A stretch of DNA of 64,000 bases from Aquimarina algiphila (GTDB lineage: Bacteria; Bacteroidota; Bacteroidia; Flavobacteriales; Flavobacteriaceae): the NCBI RefSeq assembly GCF_007489275.1, contig NZ_VLNR01000032.1, forward strand, positions 1-64,000, read 5' to 3'. A model generated the notes under the pieces. The model searched no databases. It saw only the letters and a list, made by a program, of their open reading frames with translations, and was not told where the DNA came from. This document shows, in pieces, positions 1 through 9,790 of the stretch (the first letter of the stretch is position 1; the number at the start of each line of letters is the position of its first letter). Made by a program: the position numbers and the translations under genes.

Positions 1-1533
1 ACTGGAGCAACCGGTGCACAGGGACCAACTGGTGCTACTGGAGCACAAGGACCAACAGGAAATACAGGTGCACAAGGACCAACAGGTGCCACTGGAGCAA
101 CCGGAGCACAAGGACCAACAGGTAATACAGGTGCGCAAGGACCGACAGGTGCTACTGGAGCAACCGGAGCACAAGGGCCAACTGGAGCAACCGGAGCACA
201 AGGGCCAACTGGAGCAACCGGAGCGCAAGGACCAACTGGTGCTACTGGAGCAACCGGTGCACAAGGGCCAACTGGAGCAACAGGAGCGCAAGGACCAACA
301 GGTGCGACTGGAGCAACCGGAGCACAAGGACCAACAGGTAATACAGGTGCGCAAGGACCGACAGGGAATACAGGTGCTACTGGAGCAACCGGTGCACAAG
401 GACCAACTGGTGCTACTGGAGCAACCGGAGCGCAAGGACCAACAGGTGCTACTGGAGCAACCGGTGCACAAGGACCAACTGGTGCTACTGGAGCAACCGG
501 AGCGCAAGGACCAACAGGTGCCACTGGAGCAACTGGAGCGCAAGGACCAACAGGAAATACAGGTGCGCAAGGACCAACAGGTGCCACTGGAGCAACTGGT
601 GCACAAGGACCGACAGGTAATACAGGTGCTACTGGAGCAACCGGAGCACAAGGACCTACAGGTGCCACTGGAGCAACCGGTGCACAGGGACCAACTGGTG
701 CTACTGGAGCACAAGGACCAACAGGTGCGACTGGAGCAACCGGTGCACAGGGACCAACTGGTGCTACTGGAGCAACTGGTGCACAAGGGCCAACTGGTGC
801 CACTGGAGCAACTGGTGCACAAGGACCGACAGGTGCTACTGGAGCAACCGGTGCACAAGGACCAACAGGTGCCACTGGAGCAACAGGAGCGCAAGGACCA
901 ACAGGAAATACAGGTGCTACTGGAGCACAAGGACCGACAGGTGCCACTGGAGCAACTGGTGCACAAGGACCGACAGGTGCTACTGGAGCAACCGGAGCAC
1001 AAGGACCAACTGGTAATACAGGTGCTACTGGAGCAACTGGAGCGCAAGGACCAACAGGTGCCACTGGAGCAACCGGTGCGCAAGGACCAACAGGAAATAC
1101 AGGTGCTACTGGAGCAACTGGTGCACAAGGACCAACAGGTGCTACTGGAGCAACTGGTGCGCAAGGACCAACAGGAAATACAGGTGCTACTGGAGCACAA
1201 GGACCAACTGGTGCTACTGGAGCAACTGGTGCGCAAGGACCAACAGGTGCCACTGGAGCAACCGGTGCGCAAGGACCAACAGGAAATACAGGTGCGCAAG
1301 GACCGACAGGTGCTACTGGAGCAACCGGTGCACAAGGACCTACAGGTGCTACTGGGGCAACCGGAGCGCAAGGACCGACTGGTAATACAGGACCAACTGG
1401 ACTAACTGGAGCGCAAGGACCAACGGGTGCTACAGGTCCAATCGGACTAACTGGACCACAAGGACCAACTGGCTCCACTGGAGCAACAGGAGCGCAAGGG
1501 CCAACGGGTGCTACTGGACCTCAAGGTGATCCT
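1..1533 (+). repeat. Collagen-like tandem repeat DNA with 9-bp base unit
   Basis: The DNA consists of 9-base units, each coding three residues that start with Gly, arranged in higher-order blocks of about 27, 36 or 45 bases (typical block [12 protein letters not shown], with GNT units inserted at intervals). Many blocks are identical at DNA level apart from third-codon changes such as acc/act and gca/gcg. The repeat becomes imperfect after about 1390 and ends at the GPQGDP junction. Such an array can change length by slippage or recombination and may be collapsed in short-read assemblies. Confidence 0.9.
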
Positions 1534-1980
1534 TCAACCGATGATCAAACAGCCTCTGAAGTAGACTCTGACAACCCTGTAGATGTTGATGGTGATGGAG
1601 ATGTTGAAACTACCGTAGAGGATGTAATACAAGATATTGCTCCTATAGTTTCTAAAGCAGCAAGAATCTTTTATCCTCCATCAATCGCTGTAGATGCTTC
1701 TTCTACTGGTGTAAAAACACCTATTGATTTATACCAACAATACTTAGATCAATTTGGTTCTCCAGTAGCTGCTAGTGATCCAACTGCGCCAACCATACCA
1801 ACGTATGACAGAGATGAATTATATTATTATGTAACATTTGCCGATAGTTTTGTTTTTGGAAGTCCAACAACAATTTCTATCAGTGCTACTGGAATGATGA
1901 GTTATGAAATTGTCAATACCCCTGCAGATTTTAATGCATTAATTAATGTAGTATTCGTTGTTAAAACACCAAGACCGTAA
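1..1980 (+). CDS. Collagen-like Gly-X-Y repeat surface protein, 5' end outside window
   Basis: The reading frame starting at base 1 is open to the TAA at 1978-1980 (659 codons) with no start, so the N-terminus lies upstream. Codons 1-511 are an unbroken Gly-X-Y collagen-like repeat built from the triplets GAT, GAQ, GPT and GNT. The remaining 148 residues are non-repetitive: an acidic Asp-rich linker (containing [15 protein letters not shown]) and a beta-type C-terminal domain ending KTPRP. No membrane anchor is seen. The next surface-protein gene starts 17 bases downstream, suggesting one operon. A different frame (14-1405) is also free of stops but encodes an artefactual Gln/Leu/Lys-rich repeat. 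Role inferred: long, thin surface or adhesin fibre; substrate unknown. Confidence 0.85.
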   Translation, partial: TGATGAQGPTGATGAQGPTGNTGAQGPTGATGATGAQGPTGNTGAQGPTGATGATGAQGPTGATGAQGPTGATGAQGPTGATGATGAQGPTGATGAQGPTGATGATGAQGPTGNTGAQGPTGNTGATGATGAQGPTGATGATGAQGPTGATGATGAQGPTGATGATGAQGPTGATGATGAQGPTGNTGAQGPTGATGATGAQGPTGNTGATGATGAQGPTGATGATGAQGPTGATGAQGPTGATGATGAQGPTGATGATGAQGPTGATGATGAQGPTGATGATGAQGPTGATGATGAQGPTGNTGATGAQGPTGATGATGAQGPTGATGATGAQGPTGNTGATGATGAQGPTGATGATGAQGPTGNTGATGATGAQGPTGATGATGAQGPTGNTGATGAQGPTGATGATGAQGPTGATGATGAQGPTGNTGAQGPTGATGATGAQGPTGATGATGAQGPTGNTGPTGLTGAQGPTGATGPIGLTGPQGPTGSTGATGAQGPTGATGPQGDPSTDDQTASEVDSDNPVDVDGDGDVETTVEDVIQDIAPIVSKAARIFYPPSIAVDASSTGVKTPIDLYQQYLDQFGSPVAASDPTAPTIPTYDRDELYYYVTFADSFVFGSPTTISISATGMMSYEIVNTPADFNALINVVFVVKTPRP

Positions 1981-1997
1981 TCTGCTGATAATATAAT

Positions 1998-4900
1998 ATG
2001 AAGTTTATATTTAATAAATCATATCTGATTAAACTGGTTCTATTAGTTATTTTACCAATTAGCGCTTCTTTTGGTCAGGATACATATGTAGATAATTTTG
2101 GAACAGTTTCTTATGCCAATAATAATGGAACTCAAAATTGGGCTACAAATTGGGTTGAAACAGATAACGGTAGCGTTAATTCCGGACGAATTCGTATAAC
2201 TGGAGGCAGGCTTCGGTTTGAAGATATAACTAGAAACTCTCAGCAAATTATTCGAAGTGCAGATCTATCTAGTGCTTCAAGTGCTATTTTATCTTTTGAT
2301 TGGCAAACGGTTGGTCTGGATGGATCAGGAGGATCAACATCTAGTGAACTACTAACTGTTCAAATATCTTCTGATGGAGTAAATTTTACCACCATTGGAA
2401 ATTTAGCTGGAAATCAAACCAATAGCTTCAGTGCAGATATTTCTGCGTTTTTATCTGCAACTACCACAATCAGGTTTATAAACTTAAGCACTTGGAATTT
2501 TGGAGATTGGGAAGCAGGAGAGTTTGTTTTTATAGATAATTTATCTATAGAAACTAATCTTTTTATGATTTCTAACGGAACTACTGTAAATACTTGTAGT
2601 GGTACTTTTGTTGATTCTGGAGGAACAAATGGGAATTACAGTAATTTTGAAGATATTACATATACTATTTGTCCAGATGTGGTTGGAGCAAATGTTAGTA
2701 TTACATTTACTCAATTTAACGTAGAGGATAATTTTGATTTTCTTAGAATCTTTGATGGAGCTTCAACAGCGAGTCCGCTCATCGGAATTTTTGACAATGG
2801 AAATTCTCCCAATGGAACTACAATATCTTCTACTACTGGATGCCTAACGTTTAGATTTACTTCGGATTTTATATTCAACTTCTCTGGATGGGAAGCTACA
2901 ATTTCATGTAGTGCCACTACTCCACAATTAGCTATATCAGATATCACTGTAAACGAAAATGCAGGTACCGCTGATCTCACCGTTAGTCACTCTGGTGGAA
3001 ATGCTGCTGGAGCTTTTACGGTAGCATATTCAACGGCCAATAATTCAGCCAATACACCTGCTGATTATACAGCTACAAGTTCAACTATAGCCTTTTCTGG
3101 TACCAGTGCTGAAAATCAAACTTTAACGGTTCCTATCCCTATTGTCGATGATAATTTTGCAGAAGCCACTGAAAGTTTTTTTGTAAACCTTGGTGCTATT
3201 ATGGGCGATCCTTCTATAACTATATCTGATGGACAAGGAGAAATTACAATTAATGATGATGACAATGCCTCTATAGCAATAAATGATGTTACTGTTAATG
3301 AAGGAGATGGAACAGCAACTTTTACCATTACGTTATCAGGAGCAAATCTAGCAGGAGGATTTTCTGTGCCCTATACGCTTGTTAATGGTTCTGCAACTAA
3401 CCCAGCCGATTACACTACTGTTGGAGCCACCCCTTCTCCTATTAATTTTGCCGGTAATATTAATGAAACACAACAAATAACAATACCAATAGTAGACGAT
3501 ACTGATATCGAAGGAAATCACAACTTCTTTGTTAATTTAGGTACAGTAAGCAATCCACTAGTAACAACAAGCGATAATCAAGGAGAAGGTACAATTGAAG
3601 ATAACGATGCAGCAATTAGCATTGACAACATCTCTGTTAATGAAAATGCTGGTACTGCAACATTTACAGTTACTCATGTTGGCCCCGATACAACAGGGCC
3701 TTTTGCTGTAAGTTTTACAACAGCCAATAATACCGCTACAGCGGGAAGTGATTATACAACAAATACCGGAACATTGAATTTTTCTGGAACTAGTGGAGAT
3801 ACAGAATCCATTACAGTTACTATTTTGGATGATATCAGTGTAGAAGGAAATGAAACCTATTTCATTAATTTTACTAGCGTAAGTAATCCTTTAGTTGATA
3901 TTACAGATCAGGGAATAGGTACTATTGTTGATGTTGAAATAGAAAACCCGAGACCTTATGAAGAACGAATTACAATCAATGTAAGAGGTAATTTTGATAT
4001 GATCGGAAATACAAATCTTATTTGTACAGCCAACTGTCCTGGAACCCCTACATCTAACAACCCTTCTGTAGTTATGGGGTATGCCAGTATAGACGGAACA
4101 ACTATAAACTCAAGTAGCGCAAATCTTACATTACCCCCAGGAGCAACTGTAGCCTGGGCAGGATTGTATTGGGGTGGTTCATATAATTCTACTTTTGGTG
4201 GAATAACAAACCCAGATCCTTCTTTAAGTTTACAACAAGTACAATTTAGAGAACCAGGTGCAGGAACTTACACTGCGGTTAATGCCAATCTAACAAATAT
4301 AGAAACCGGCTCATTCGCAGGCTGGAATACATTTATGTCATTTGCAGATGTGACTTCCATAGTACAGGCATCAGGATCAGGATCTTATACAGTTGCAGAT
4401 ATCCCATTAATAACCGGTAGTGCCTTCACAGGACCTTTTGGAGGATGGACAATGGTAATTATATACGAAGACCCTTCAGACATCACACGAAGTGTAAGCA
4501 TATGGGATGGTTTTGACTTTTTTGGATTTGGAGCCAATGATTCCTTTACTGTTACTGGCTTATTAACACCTTCTACCGGTGCTTTCGATACGGATGCAGG
4601 TTATTTTGGGATGGACGGAGATTCTGGAGGATTTACTGGAGATTTTGTTGCCATCAACGGAAATACTCTTTCTAATGCTTTAAACCCTGCAAACAATACC
4701 CTAAATAGTACTATATCCAAATTTGGTGTTGATGTTGGTGGTAGAAATCCTAACCAAAGTTTTAACTGGGGAATAGATGCAGATATTTTTGACGCTACTG
4801 GTTTTGTTCCTAACAATGCAACAACTTTAAATGTAGACTTGGGTAGTGCTAGTGAAGGTATATGGGGTGGGGTTTTTGCCGTATCTACAGAAGTAGCTTT

Positions 4901-5696
4901 CCCGGCGGTTGCCAGTAAAAACTTTTCTCCTGCTACAATTGGTTATGGTGAGGAGTCAACAGTTACTATAACATTAGAAAACCCTGCTACAGGAGTAGAT
5001 CTTACAAATTTATCACTTACAGATAATTTACCTTCGGGAATGACAATATCTACTTCTCCAGACGGAACCTCATCCTGTGGTGGAACTATAACCGCTGTTT
5101 CAGGTTCTGACAACTTTTCTATTTCTGGTGTTAATCTACCTGCAGGAAACACCTGTACTTTTACATTTGATGTAATTGGTACCCTGGCTGGTAGTCTTAG
5201 CAATACTGTATCATCTGGAGATATTACAAATGATCAAAACATTCCTTTAGCTGGAACAACTACAGGAATACTAAATGTAGTTATTAGAAGTGTTATTACC
5301 AATAGAAGAATAACATATAGAGTAAATAGAGGCTCAACAACGACAAGCTCTGTACCAACAGGAACGCTTACAACTGACCTATCCATCAACAATTTTGATG
5401 ATGGACAAAATAGCGCGTTTAGCCCATATCAATTACAGGTCCAAAATACAACAGCTACACCATTTAACTATGAAATATATATACAAAATGTTCCTTATGC
5501 TAGTATTCCAGGATTAAACCTTGGTAACCATACTTTAATTACAACAGATAATGGAGACGGAACATTTAACTATCTATTTACAAGTACAATGGCTTTGGGT
5601 GCATTTCAAAACACCATAATATCCGGCTCTGGAGCTGCACCTTCACCCCAAGGTACGGGTCCAGCATGTGGATGTGTAAGTTTTTATAAACTATGA
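1998..5696 (+). CDS. Large secreted surface protein with CUB-like and Calx-beta domains
   Basis: The protein has 1232 residues and a signal peptide at 1-26 (hydrophobic core LIKLVLLVILPISA, cut near SFGQ). Order: an N-terminal beta region (28-190); a CUB-like domain (about 195-305; Cys200, 225, 282, 304; FDFLRIFDG); three Calx-beta-like repeats (about 310-423, 424-537, 538-645; each with VNE...GTA and DDxxxE signatures); a region at about 655-960 with an AGLYWGG motif; a DUF11-like repeat (about 965-1090); and a C-terminal part ending CGCVSFYKL. Calx-beta repeats bind calcium in other proteins. It follows the collagen-like gene by 17 bases. No T9SS sorting domain is recognisable at its end. 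Probable adhesin or extracellular matrix protein; ligand unknown. Confidence 0.85.
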   Translation: MKFIFNKSYLIKLVLLVILPISASFGQDTYVDNFGTVSYANNNGTQNWATNWVETDNGSVNSGRIRITGGRLRFEDITRNSQQIIRSADLSSASSAILSFDWQTVGLDGSGGSTSSELLTVQISSDGVNFTTIGNLAGNQTNSFSADISAFLSATTTIRFINLSTWNFGDWEAGEFVFIDNLSIETNLFMISNGTTVNTCSGTFVDSGGTNGNYSNFEDITYTICPDVVGANVSITFTQFNVEDNFDFLRIFDGASTASPLIGIFDNGNSPNGTTISSTTGCLTFRFTSDFIFNFSGWEATISCSATTPQLAISDITVNENAGTADLTVSHSGGNAAGAFTVAYSTANNSANTPADYTATSSTIAFSGTSAENQTLTVPIPIVDDNFAEATESFFVNLGAIMGDPSITISDGQGEITINDDDNASIAINDVTVNEGDGTATFTITLSGANLAGGFSVPYTLVNGSATNPADYTTVGATPSPINFAGNINETQQITIPIVDDTDIEGNHNFFVNLGTVSNPLVTTSDNQGEGTIEDNDAAISIDNISVNENAGTATFTVTHVGPDTTGPFAVSFTTANNTATAGSDYTTNTGTLNFSGTSGDTESITVTILDDISVEGNETYFINFTSVSNPLVDITDQGIGTIVDVEIENPRPYEERITINVRGNFDMIGNTNLICTANCPGTPTSNNPSVVMGYASIDGTTINSSSANLTLPPGATVAWAGLYWGGSYNSTFGGITNPDPSLSLQQVQFREPGAGTYTAVNANLTNIETGSFAGWNTFMSFADVTSIVQASGSGSYTVADIPLITGSAFTGPFGGWTMVIIYEDPSDITRSVSIWDGFDFFGFGANDSFTVTGLLTPSTGAFDTDAGYFGMDGDSGGFTGDFVAINGNTLSNALNPANNTLNSTISKFGVDVGGRNPNQSFNWGIDADIFDATGFVPNNATTLNVDLGSASEGIWGGVFAVSTEVAFPAVASKNFSPATIGYGEESTVTITLENPATGVDLTNLSLTDNLPSGMTISTSPDGTSSCGGTITAVSGSDNFSISGVNLPAGNTCTFTFDVIGTLAGSLSNTVSSGDITNDQNIPLAGTTTGILNVVIRSVITNRRITYRVNRGSTTTSSVPTGTLTTDLSINNFDDGQNSAFSPYQLQVQNTTATPFNYEIYIQNVPYASIPGLNLGNHTLITTDNGDGTFNYLFTSTMALGAFQNTIISGSGAAPSPQGTGPACGCVSFYKL

Positions 5697-5933
5697 GACC
5701 AATAAAATCACATTAATATCGTTAAATAATTATACCCCATAAAAATAACACATATGTCAAAAACAACTCCTAATTACCCAAGCACACCTGCACTTAATCG
5801 AACTAAAAACGCATTTTATCGATAGATAATTGATTTTTATCGAAAAAAACCATTGTCAAATGTAAGTATTTGAGTATATTTACCACCTATTAATTACTGT
5901 TTAACCGTAATTATCGTAATACCCCTATATACT

Positions 5934-7097
5934 TTGAAAAAAATAATCTACATAATAGCATTCTTCCTGACCTACACAACAATAGGACAACAGGCATTTC
6001 ACAACTATGGAAATCTACAAACACATACTGATGCAGAAGTTGGTTTTCATACTGATCTAATAAATGATGGTACTTTTGATGAAAACGATGGTGGCATGGT
6101 TGGTTTTTACAATACATCTGGCGACTTAACTGTTTCTGGAAATAACAGGCCTACTTTTTACGATATGGAAGTTGACGTAAGAAATGACCTACAACTTGAA
6201 GTTGCTGTAGCAGTAACTAATTTTCAAGAGTTTACTGCAGGGAGAGTTCAAACACCAAGAGATAGGCGTAATGTTTCTTTAGATTACATTAATGACGCAC
6301 CGTATTTAGGTGAAAATGATGATCGTTATGTAGATGGATATGCTTCTATTACTGGAGTATTAGATTTTACATTTCCTATTGGAGATGATTTCAGACTACG
6401 ACCTATGCGTATAGAAAGTCAAGCAGCTACAAATACAGCAAGAGGAGCATATTATTTTGAAGATCCAAATTCCCCTAATTTCTTCCCAACAAGCTTCAAC
6501 ACCAATAGTTTTGATAACTTATTATTTGGAGTAAGTAGTTTTGAGTTTTGGGATCTTGATGGAGATATAGAAACACGAGTTACACTAACCTGGGACGACA
6601 ATAGTAACATTCCAACACTTGTAGATGATATCAATAATTTAAGAGTAGTTGGATGGGACTCAAATTTAAGACAGTGGGTAAATCTTGGAAATTCTACAGT
6701 ATCTGGAGATCTAAACACAGGTGAAATTACTTCTGAACTTATGATTCCTGACAATTATACTGTTCTTACTTTTGGGACATCTGATATGCTGTTGGACGGA
6801 GACTTAGAGATATACACTGCAGTTTCCCCAAATGGTGATGGAGACAACGATTTCTTTAGAATTGATGGTCTTGGAGAAACTAATAATGAACTATTCGTAT
6901 ATAATCGATGGGGAGTTTTAGTATACCAAAGAGAACAATATCATGAAGCACAAACCAATTCAGATGGTTTTGCCGGTATTTCTGAAGGAAGAGCGACTAT
7001 TGCCAAAGGAGAAAAACTTCCGGTAGGTACATATTATTATGTCCTTAAAATTGATGGAGAAAAAGATCGTGCTGGTTATTTATATATTAATGAATAA
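5934..7097 (+). CDS. T9SS type B cargo protein with gliding-motility C-terminal domain
   Basis: A 387-residue secreted protein starting at a TTG codon; a short signal peptide (IIYIIAFFLTYTTIG) follows directly, and no ATG gives a complete signal. Residues 20-290 are a beta-rich region without a family I recognise. Residues about 296-387 match the Bacteroidota gliding-motility-associated C-terminal (type B T9SS sorting) domain: SPNGDGDNDFF, then VYNRWGVLVYQ, then LPVGTYYYVLKI, ending GYLYINE. The domain directs export through the T9SS outer-membrane translocon. Gene order with the two preceding surface proteins suggests a joint surface structure, although 237 bases separate it from the previous stop. 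Confidence 0.85.
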   Translation: MKKIIYIIAFFLTYTTIGQQAFHNYGNLQTHTDAEVGFHTDLINDGTFDENDGGMVGFYNTSGDLTVSGNNRPTFYDMEVDVRNDLQLEVAVAVTNFQEFTAGRVQTPRDRRNVSLDYINDAPYLGENDDRYVDGYASITGVLDFTFPIGDDFRLRPMRIESQAATNTARGAYYFEDPNSPNFFPTSFNTNSFDNLLFGVSSFEFWDLDGDIETRVTLTWDDNSNIPTLVDDINNLRVVGWDSNLRQWVNLGNSTVSGDLNTGEITSELMIPDNYTVLTFGTSDMLLDGDLEIYTAVSPNGDGDNDFFRIDGLGETNNELFVYNRWGVLVYQREQYHEAQTNSDGFAGISEGRATIAKGEKLPVGTYYYVLKIDGEKDRAGYLYINE

Positions 7098-7170
7098 ATC
7101 TTTGACTTAAAAATCAAGATTAAATACCTATTACTTTACATTAACCTCAATATTCTTCATCAAATAAAAA

Positions 7171-7596
7171 CTACAATTTTTTCACAAAGTGATGCGCCCA
7201 AATCTCATAACCTTCATTCAGATAAAATTTATGAGAAGGATAATTTGCAACATAGCTATTTAATTCTGAGGTTTCGCAACCTTTATTTTTCGCATAAGCA
7301 TAAATCCAATCAAACACCTTCTTCCCTATTCCTTGATTTCTATAGTGATCATCTATATACACATGATCTGGTTCACAAGAACGACCTGCATAGTGTCTTG
7401 TCATAAACCACAATCCAAAAACTCCTATTAACTTTTCATCAGAGTATACACCAAAACATTCATAATTCTGATCAAACATTTCATTAAATCTTCCTAATAA
7501 CACTTCATCTGTGAATTGATTATTCATTAGTTTTTGAATAAGAGGAAGAGCTTGACTAAAGTCCTCTTTTAAAATTTTGTGAAATGCTAAATTCAT
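7171..7596 (-). CDS. GNAT family N-acetyltransferase
   Basis: With the ATG at 7596 the product is 141 residues, a typical single GNAT domain. The longer frame reaching 7692 adds 32 residues without conserved character and would run into the clpP promoter region, so I chose the internal start. The acetyl-CoA-binding motif A is visible as DHVYIDDHYRNQGIGKK, and the C-terminal beta strand region FYLNEGYEIW is typical of the fold. Substrate cannot be told. It is divergent from clpP. Confidence 0.85.
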   Translation of the reverse strand: MNLAFHKILKEDFSQALPLIQKLMNNQFTDEVLLGRFNEMFDQNYECFGVYSDEKLIGVFGLWFMTRHYAGRSCEPDHVYIDDHYRNQGIGKKVFDWIYAYAKNKGCETSELNSYVANYPSHKFYLNEGYEIWAHHFVKKL

Positions 7597-7737
7597 ATGA
7601 TGCTTTTCTGCAAAAATAATTATACATTTATCTCGAAGATGTAAAGAATTCTTAAAAAATATAGAATACGGTAATTTTATTAATACCATCAAATTATTTT
7701 ATTTTTTTGTCTTTCTTTAAAAATTAAAACCATAAAA

Positions 7738-8286
7738 ATGAAAGAAAAATCAGGAAAAACTCAAGATCTTATTGATAAAAAACTCTTAGAAGAACGTAGT
7801 GTTTTTCTTTGGGGTCAAGTGGATGATAAATCTGCAAAGCATGTTATCGATAGATTGATGTATCTGGATATGATCAGTGATAAAGAAATTAAACTTTATA
7901 TTAATAGTCCAGGAGGATATGTTACTTCAGGATTTGCCATGTATGACACTATAAAAAGTCTTAAAAGCCCTGTGTCAACTATTTGCACAGGCCTAGCAGC
8001 ATCTATGGGCTCTATTCTATTAAGTGTAGGAGCAAAAGGAAGAAGATTTATACAACCTCATGCAAAAGTAATGATTCATCAACCTAGTGGTGGCGCAAGA
8101 GGTCAAGCTTCTAACATAGAAATACAAGCTGCAGAAATTCTTAAAACAAAAGAATTAAGCGCACAGATTCTAGCAGACAATTGTGACCAGGACATAGAAA
8201 AAGTATTAAAAGATTTTAATCGAGATTACTGGATGGATGCTCAAGAATCCTTAGAGTATGGAATTGTAGATGGAATTCTTGAATAA
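7738..8286 (+). CDS. clpP: ATP-dependent Clp protease proteolytic subunit (ClpP family)
   Basis: A 182-residue serine peptidase that forms the barrel of Clp proteases. The catalytic triad is intact by alignment with the family: Ser89 in GLAASMGS, His114 in MIHQPSGG, Asp163 in NRDYWM. There is no N-terminal propeptide, so it is shorter than the roughly 200-residue housekeeping ClpP. It is not next to tig or clpX, the usual neighbours of the main clpP, so it may be a second copy. It is followed 34 bases later by a peptidase-like gene. Confidence 0.9.
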   Translation: MKEKSGKTQDLIDKKLLEERSVFLWGQVDDKSAKHVIDRLMYLDMISDKEIKLYINSPGGYVTSGFAMYDTIKSLKSPVSTICTGLAASMGSILLSVGAKGRRFIQPHAKVMIHQPSGGARGQASNIEIQAAEILKTKELSAQILADNCDQDIEKVLKDFNRDYWMDAQESLEYGIVDGILE

Positions 8287-8320
8287 ATTATAATTAAAGA
8301 GAATACCATTATAAATTATA

Positions 8321-9052
8321 ATGTCAATGGAAAGACGAGATTTTGTTAGTCTAAGCACTTTAGGAATGATAGGGTTTTCATTGTCATCATTTTCTATGCT
8401 TCAGTCAGAGTTTTCTAAAGATGATTTAATGGGTAAAAGTGATCCTTCTCTATACGGAGATGGATATAAACTGCAAAAGAAAGCCTATGATGCATTTTTA
8501 AAAATGAAAGCTGAAGCATTGAAAAGTGGATTTAAAATTAAAGTCGTTTCCAGTTATAGAAATTATGCTCATCAAAATCGCATATGGGAACGCAAATATA
8601 AAAAGTTTACACAAGAGGGATTATCTCCTATTAACGCTATCAAAAAAATTGTGGAGTACTCCACAATACCAGGAACATCAAGACACCATTGGGGTACTGA
8701 TTTAGATATCGTAGATGGTAACCCACCTCAACCCAAAGGCTTGCTTTTAGCAAAGAATTTTGATAGTGAAGGTCCTTTTTGTAAATTTAAAGAATGGATG
8801 GATACACATGCTAATTCTTTTGGTTTTTATCTGGTATATACTGATAAAGAAGACAGAAAAGGATTTAAATATGAACCATGGCATTATTCTTATGCTCCAA
8901 TATCCATTCCTATGCTAAAAGCATATCAAAAAGTAGATATCGCATCAGAGTTAAAAAAAGTAAAGTTATTAGGAAGTGATTTTTTTACAGAAAACTTTAT
9001 TAATCAGTACATTAAAGAAAACATACTGGATATAAATCCAGAATTATTATAA
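8321..9052 (+). CDS. M15B D-alanyl-D-alanine carboxypeptidase family protein (VanY/DdcY-like)
   Basis: A 243-residue zinc peptidase of the LAS group. The zinc motif SxHxxGxxxD is present as SRHHWGTDLD (Ser120, His122, Asp129), and the second part EPWHYSY supplies catalytic Glu185 and ligand His188. The N-terminus MSMERRDFVSLSTLG has a twin-arginine pair followed by a hydrophobic stretch, resembling a Tat signal. Expected to trim D-Ala from peptidoglycan peptides in the periplasm. It lies 34 bases after clpP on the same strand; a shared transcript is possible. Confidence 0.85.
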   Translation: MSMERRDFVSLSTLGMIGFSLSSFSMLQSEFSKDDLMGKSDPSLYGDGYKLQKKAYDAFLKMKAEALKSGFKIKVVSSYRNYAHQNRIWERKYKKFTQEGLSPINAIKKIVEYSTIPGTSRHHWGTDLDIVDGNPPQPKGLLLAKNFDSEGPFCKFKEWMDTHANSFGFYLVYTDKEDRKGFKYEPWHYSYAPISIPMLKAYQKVDIASELKKVKLLGSDFFTENFINQYIKENILDINPELL

Positions 9053-9109
9053 GGGGTTATATACTAAATTTATACTATTTTAGTTATTCTAAATAAAAAA
9101 GCCCCACTT

Positions 9110-9619
9110 ATGAAAATTTCTTCAATTAAATATTTATTTGTATTTATTATTTTATCTATAGCCATTTCCTGTTCTGATGATGATGGCACTCCTCCTGATG
9201 AAAATACGGGAGTTGAAAACCCTACAGGAGTGGATGGAACTCCAAGTAACACTTCAATTACCGAGGAAATATTAAGATTAGTTAATGAATATCGTGCAAC
9301 AAAAGGCTTATCGGCATTGACCTCAAATCAAACTGCCGATGAATTAGCAGCTGATCACACTAGATATATGATTTCTCAGGGTCAAATTAATCATGATAAT
9401 TTTGATGCAAGAGGAGATGTGTTAAATGAAAAAGAGAATGCAAGAGGAATGGCAGAAAATGTTGCTAATTTTTATCCAGATGCAAAAAGTGTAGTTGATG
9501 CCTGGATAAGTAGTGACGGACACCGAAAAAACATAGAAGGAAATTATACTCACACAGGTATTGCCGCTATTAAAGATGAAAGCGGAAAATATTATTATAC
9601 TCAGTTATTTTATCGCTAA
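9110..9619 (+). CDS. CAP-domain (SCP/PR1-like) lipoprotein
   Basis: A 169-residue protein. The N-terminus is a lipoprotein signal (hydrophobic LFVFIILSIAIS followed by Cys), then an Asp/Pro/Thr-rich linker (residues 22-48) and a CAP domain at about 50-169. Family hallmarks are visible: LVNEYRATKGLSAL, HTRYMISQGQINHDNF, ENVANFYPDA and WISSDGHRKNI. Bacterial CAP proteins are mostly of unknown activity. Probably attached to a membrane by lipid at the Cys. Confidence 0.88.
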   Translation: MKISSIKYLFVFIILSIAISCSDDDGTPPDENTGVENPTGVDGTPSNTSITEEILRLVNEYRATKGLSALTSNQTADELAADHTRYMISQGQINHDNFDARGDVLNEKENARGMAENVANFYPDAKSVVDAWISSDGHRKNIEGNYTHTGIAAIKDESGKYYYTQLFYR

Positions 9620-9694
9620 ACTATGCTAACTCAACTATGCTAGGATAGCACTAATTTCGTTTATATTGGTTGTAAATGATATCTAACCTCTAGT

Positions 9695-9743
9695 AGTTGC
9701 TTACTAAAAAGTGTTTTTTACATTTTATTTAGTAAGCAACTTT
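9695..9743 (+). terminator. Hairpin terminator after the CAP lipoprotein gene
   Basis: The arms 9695-9708 (AGTTGCTTACTAAA) and 9728-9741 are exact reverse complements over 14 bases, with a T-rich 19-base loop, followed by tttatattt. It lies about 75 bases after the CAP stop codon. Confidence 0.75.
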
Positions 9744-9790
9744 TATATTTATTAACTTTAAGCTTGACATTTTAAAAAAATTAATTTCTA

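Noticed and set aside
14-1405. Long open frame coding a Gln/Leu/Lys-rich repeat
   Set aside because: It is the collagen-like repeat read in the wrong frame; the Gly-X-Y frame continues beyond it into a sensible C-terminal domain and stop.
5754-5825. 23-codon frame (MSKTTPNYPSTPALNRTKNA...) in the gap before the T9SS cargo gene
   Set aside because: Too short and without promoter or conserved character; could be chance in a 237-base gap.
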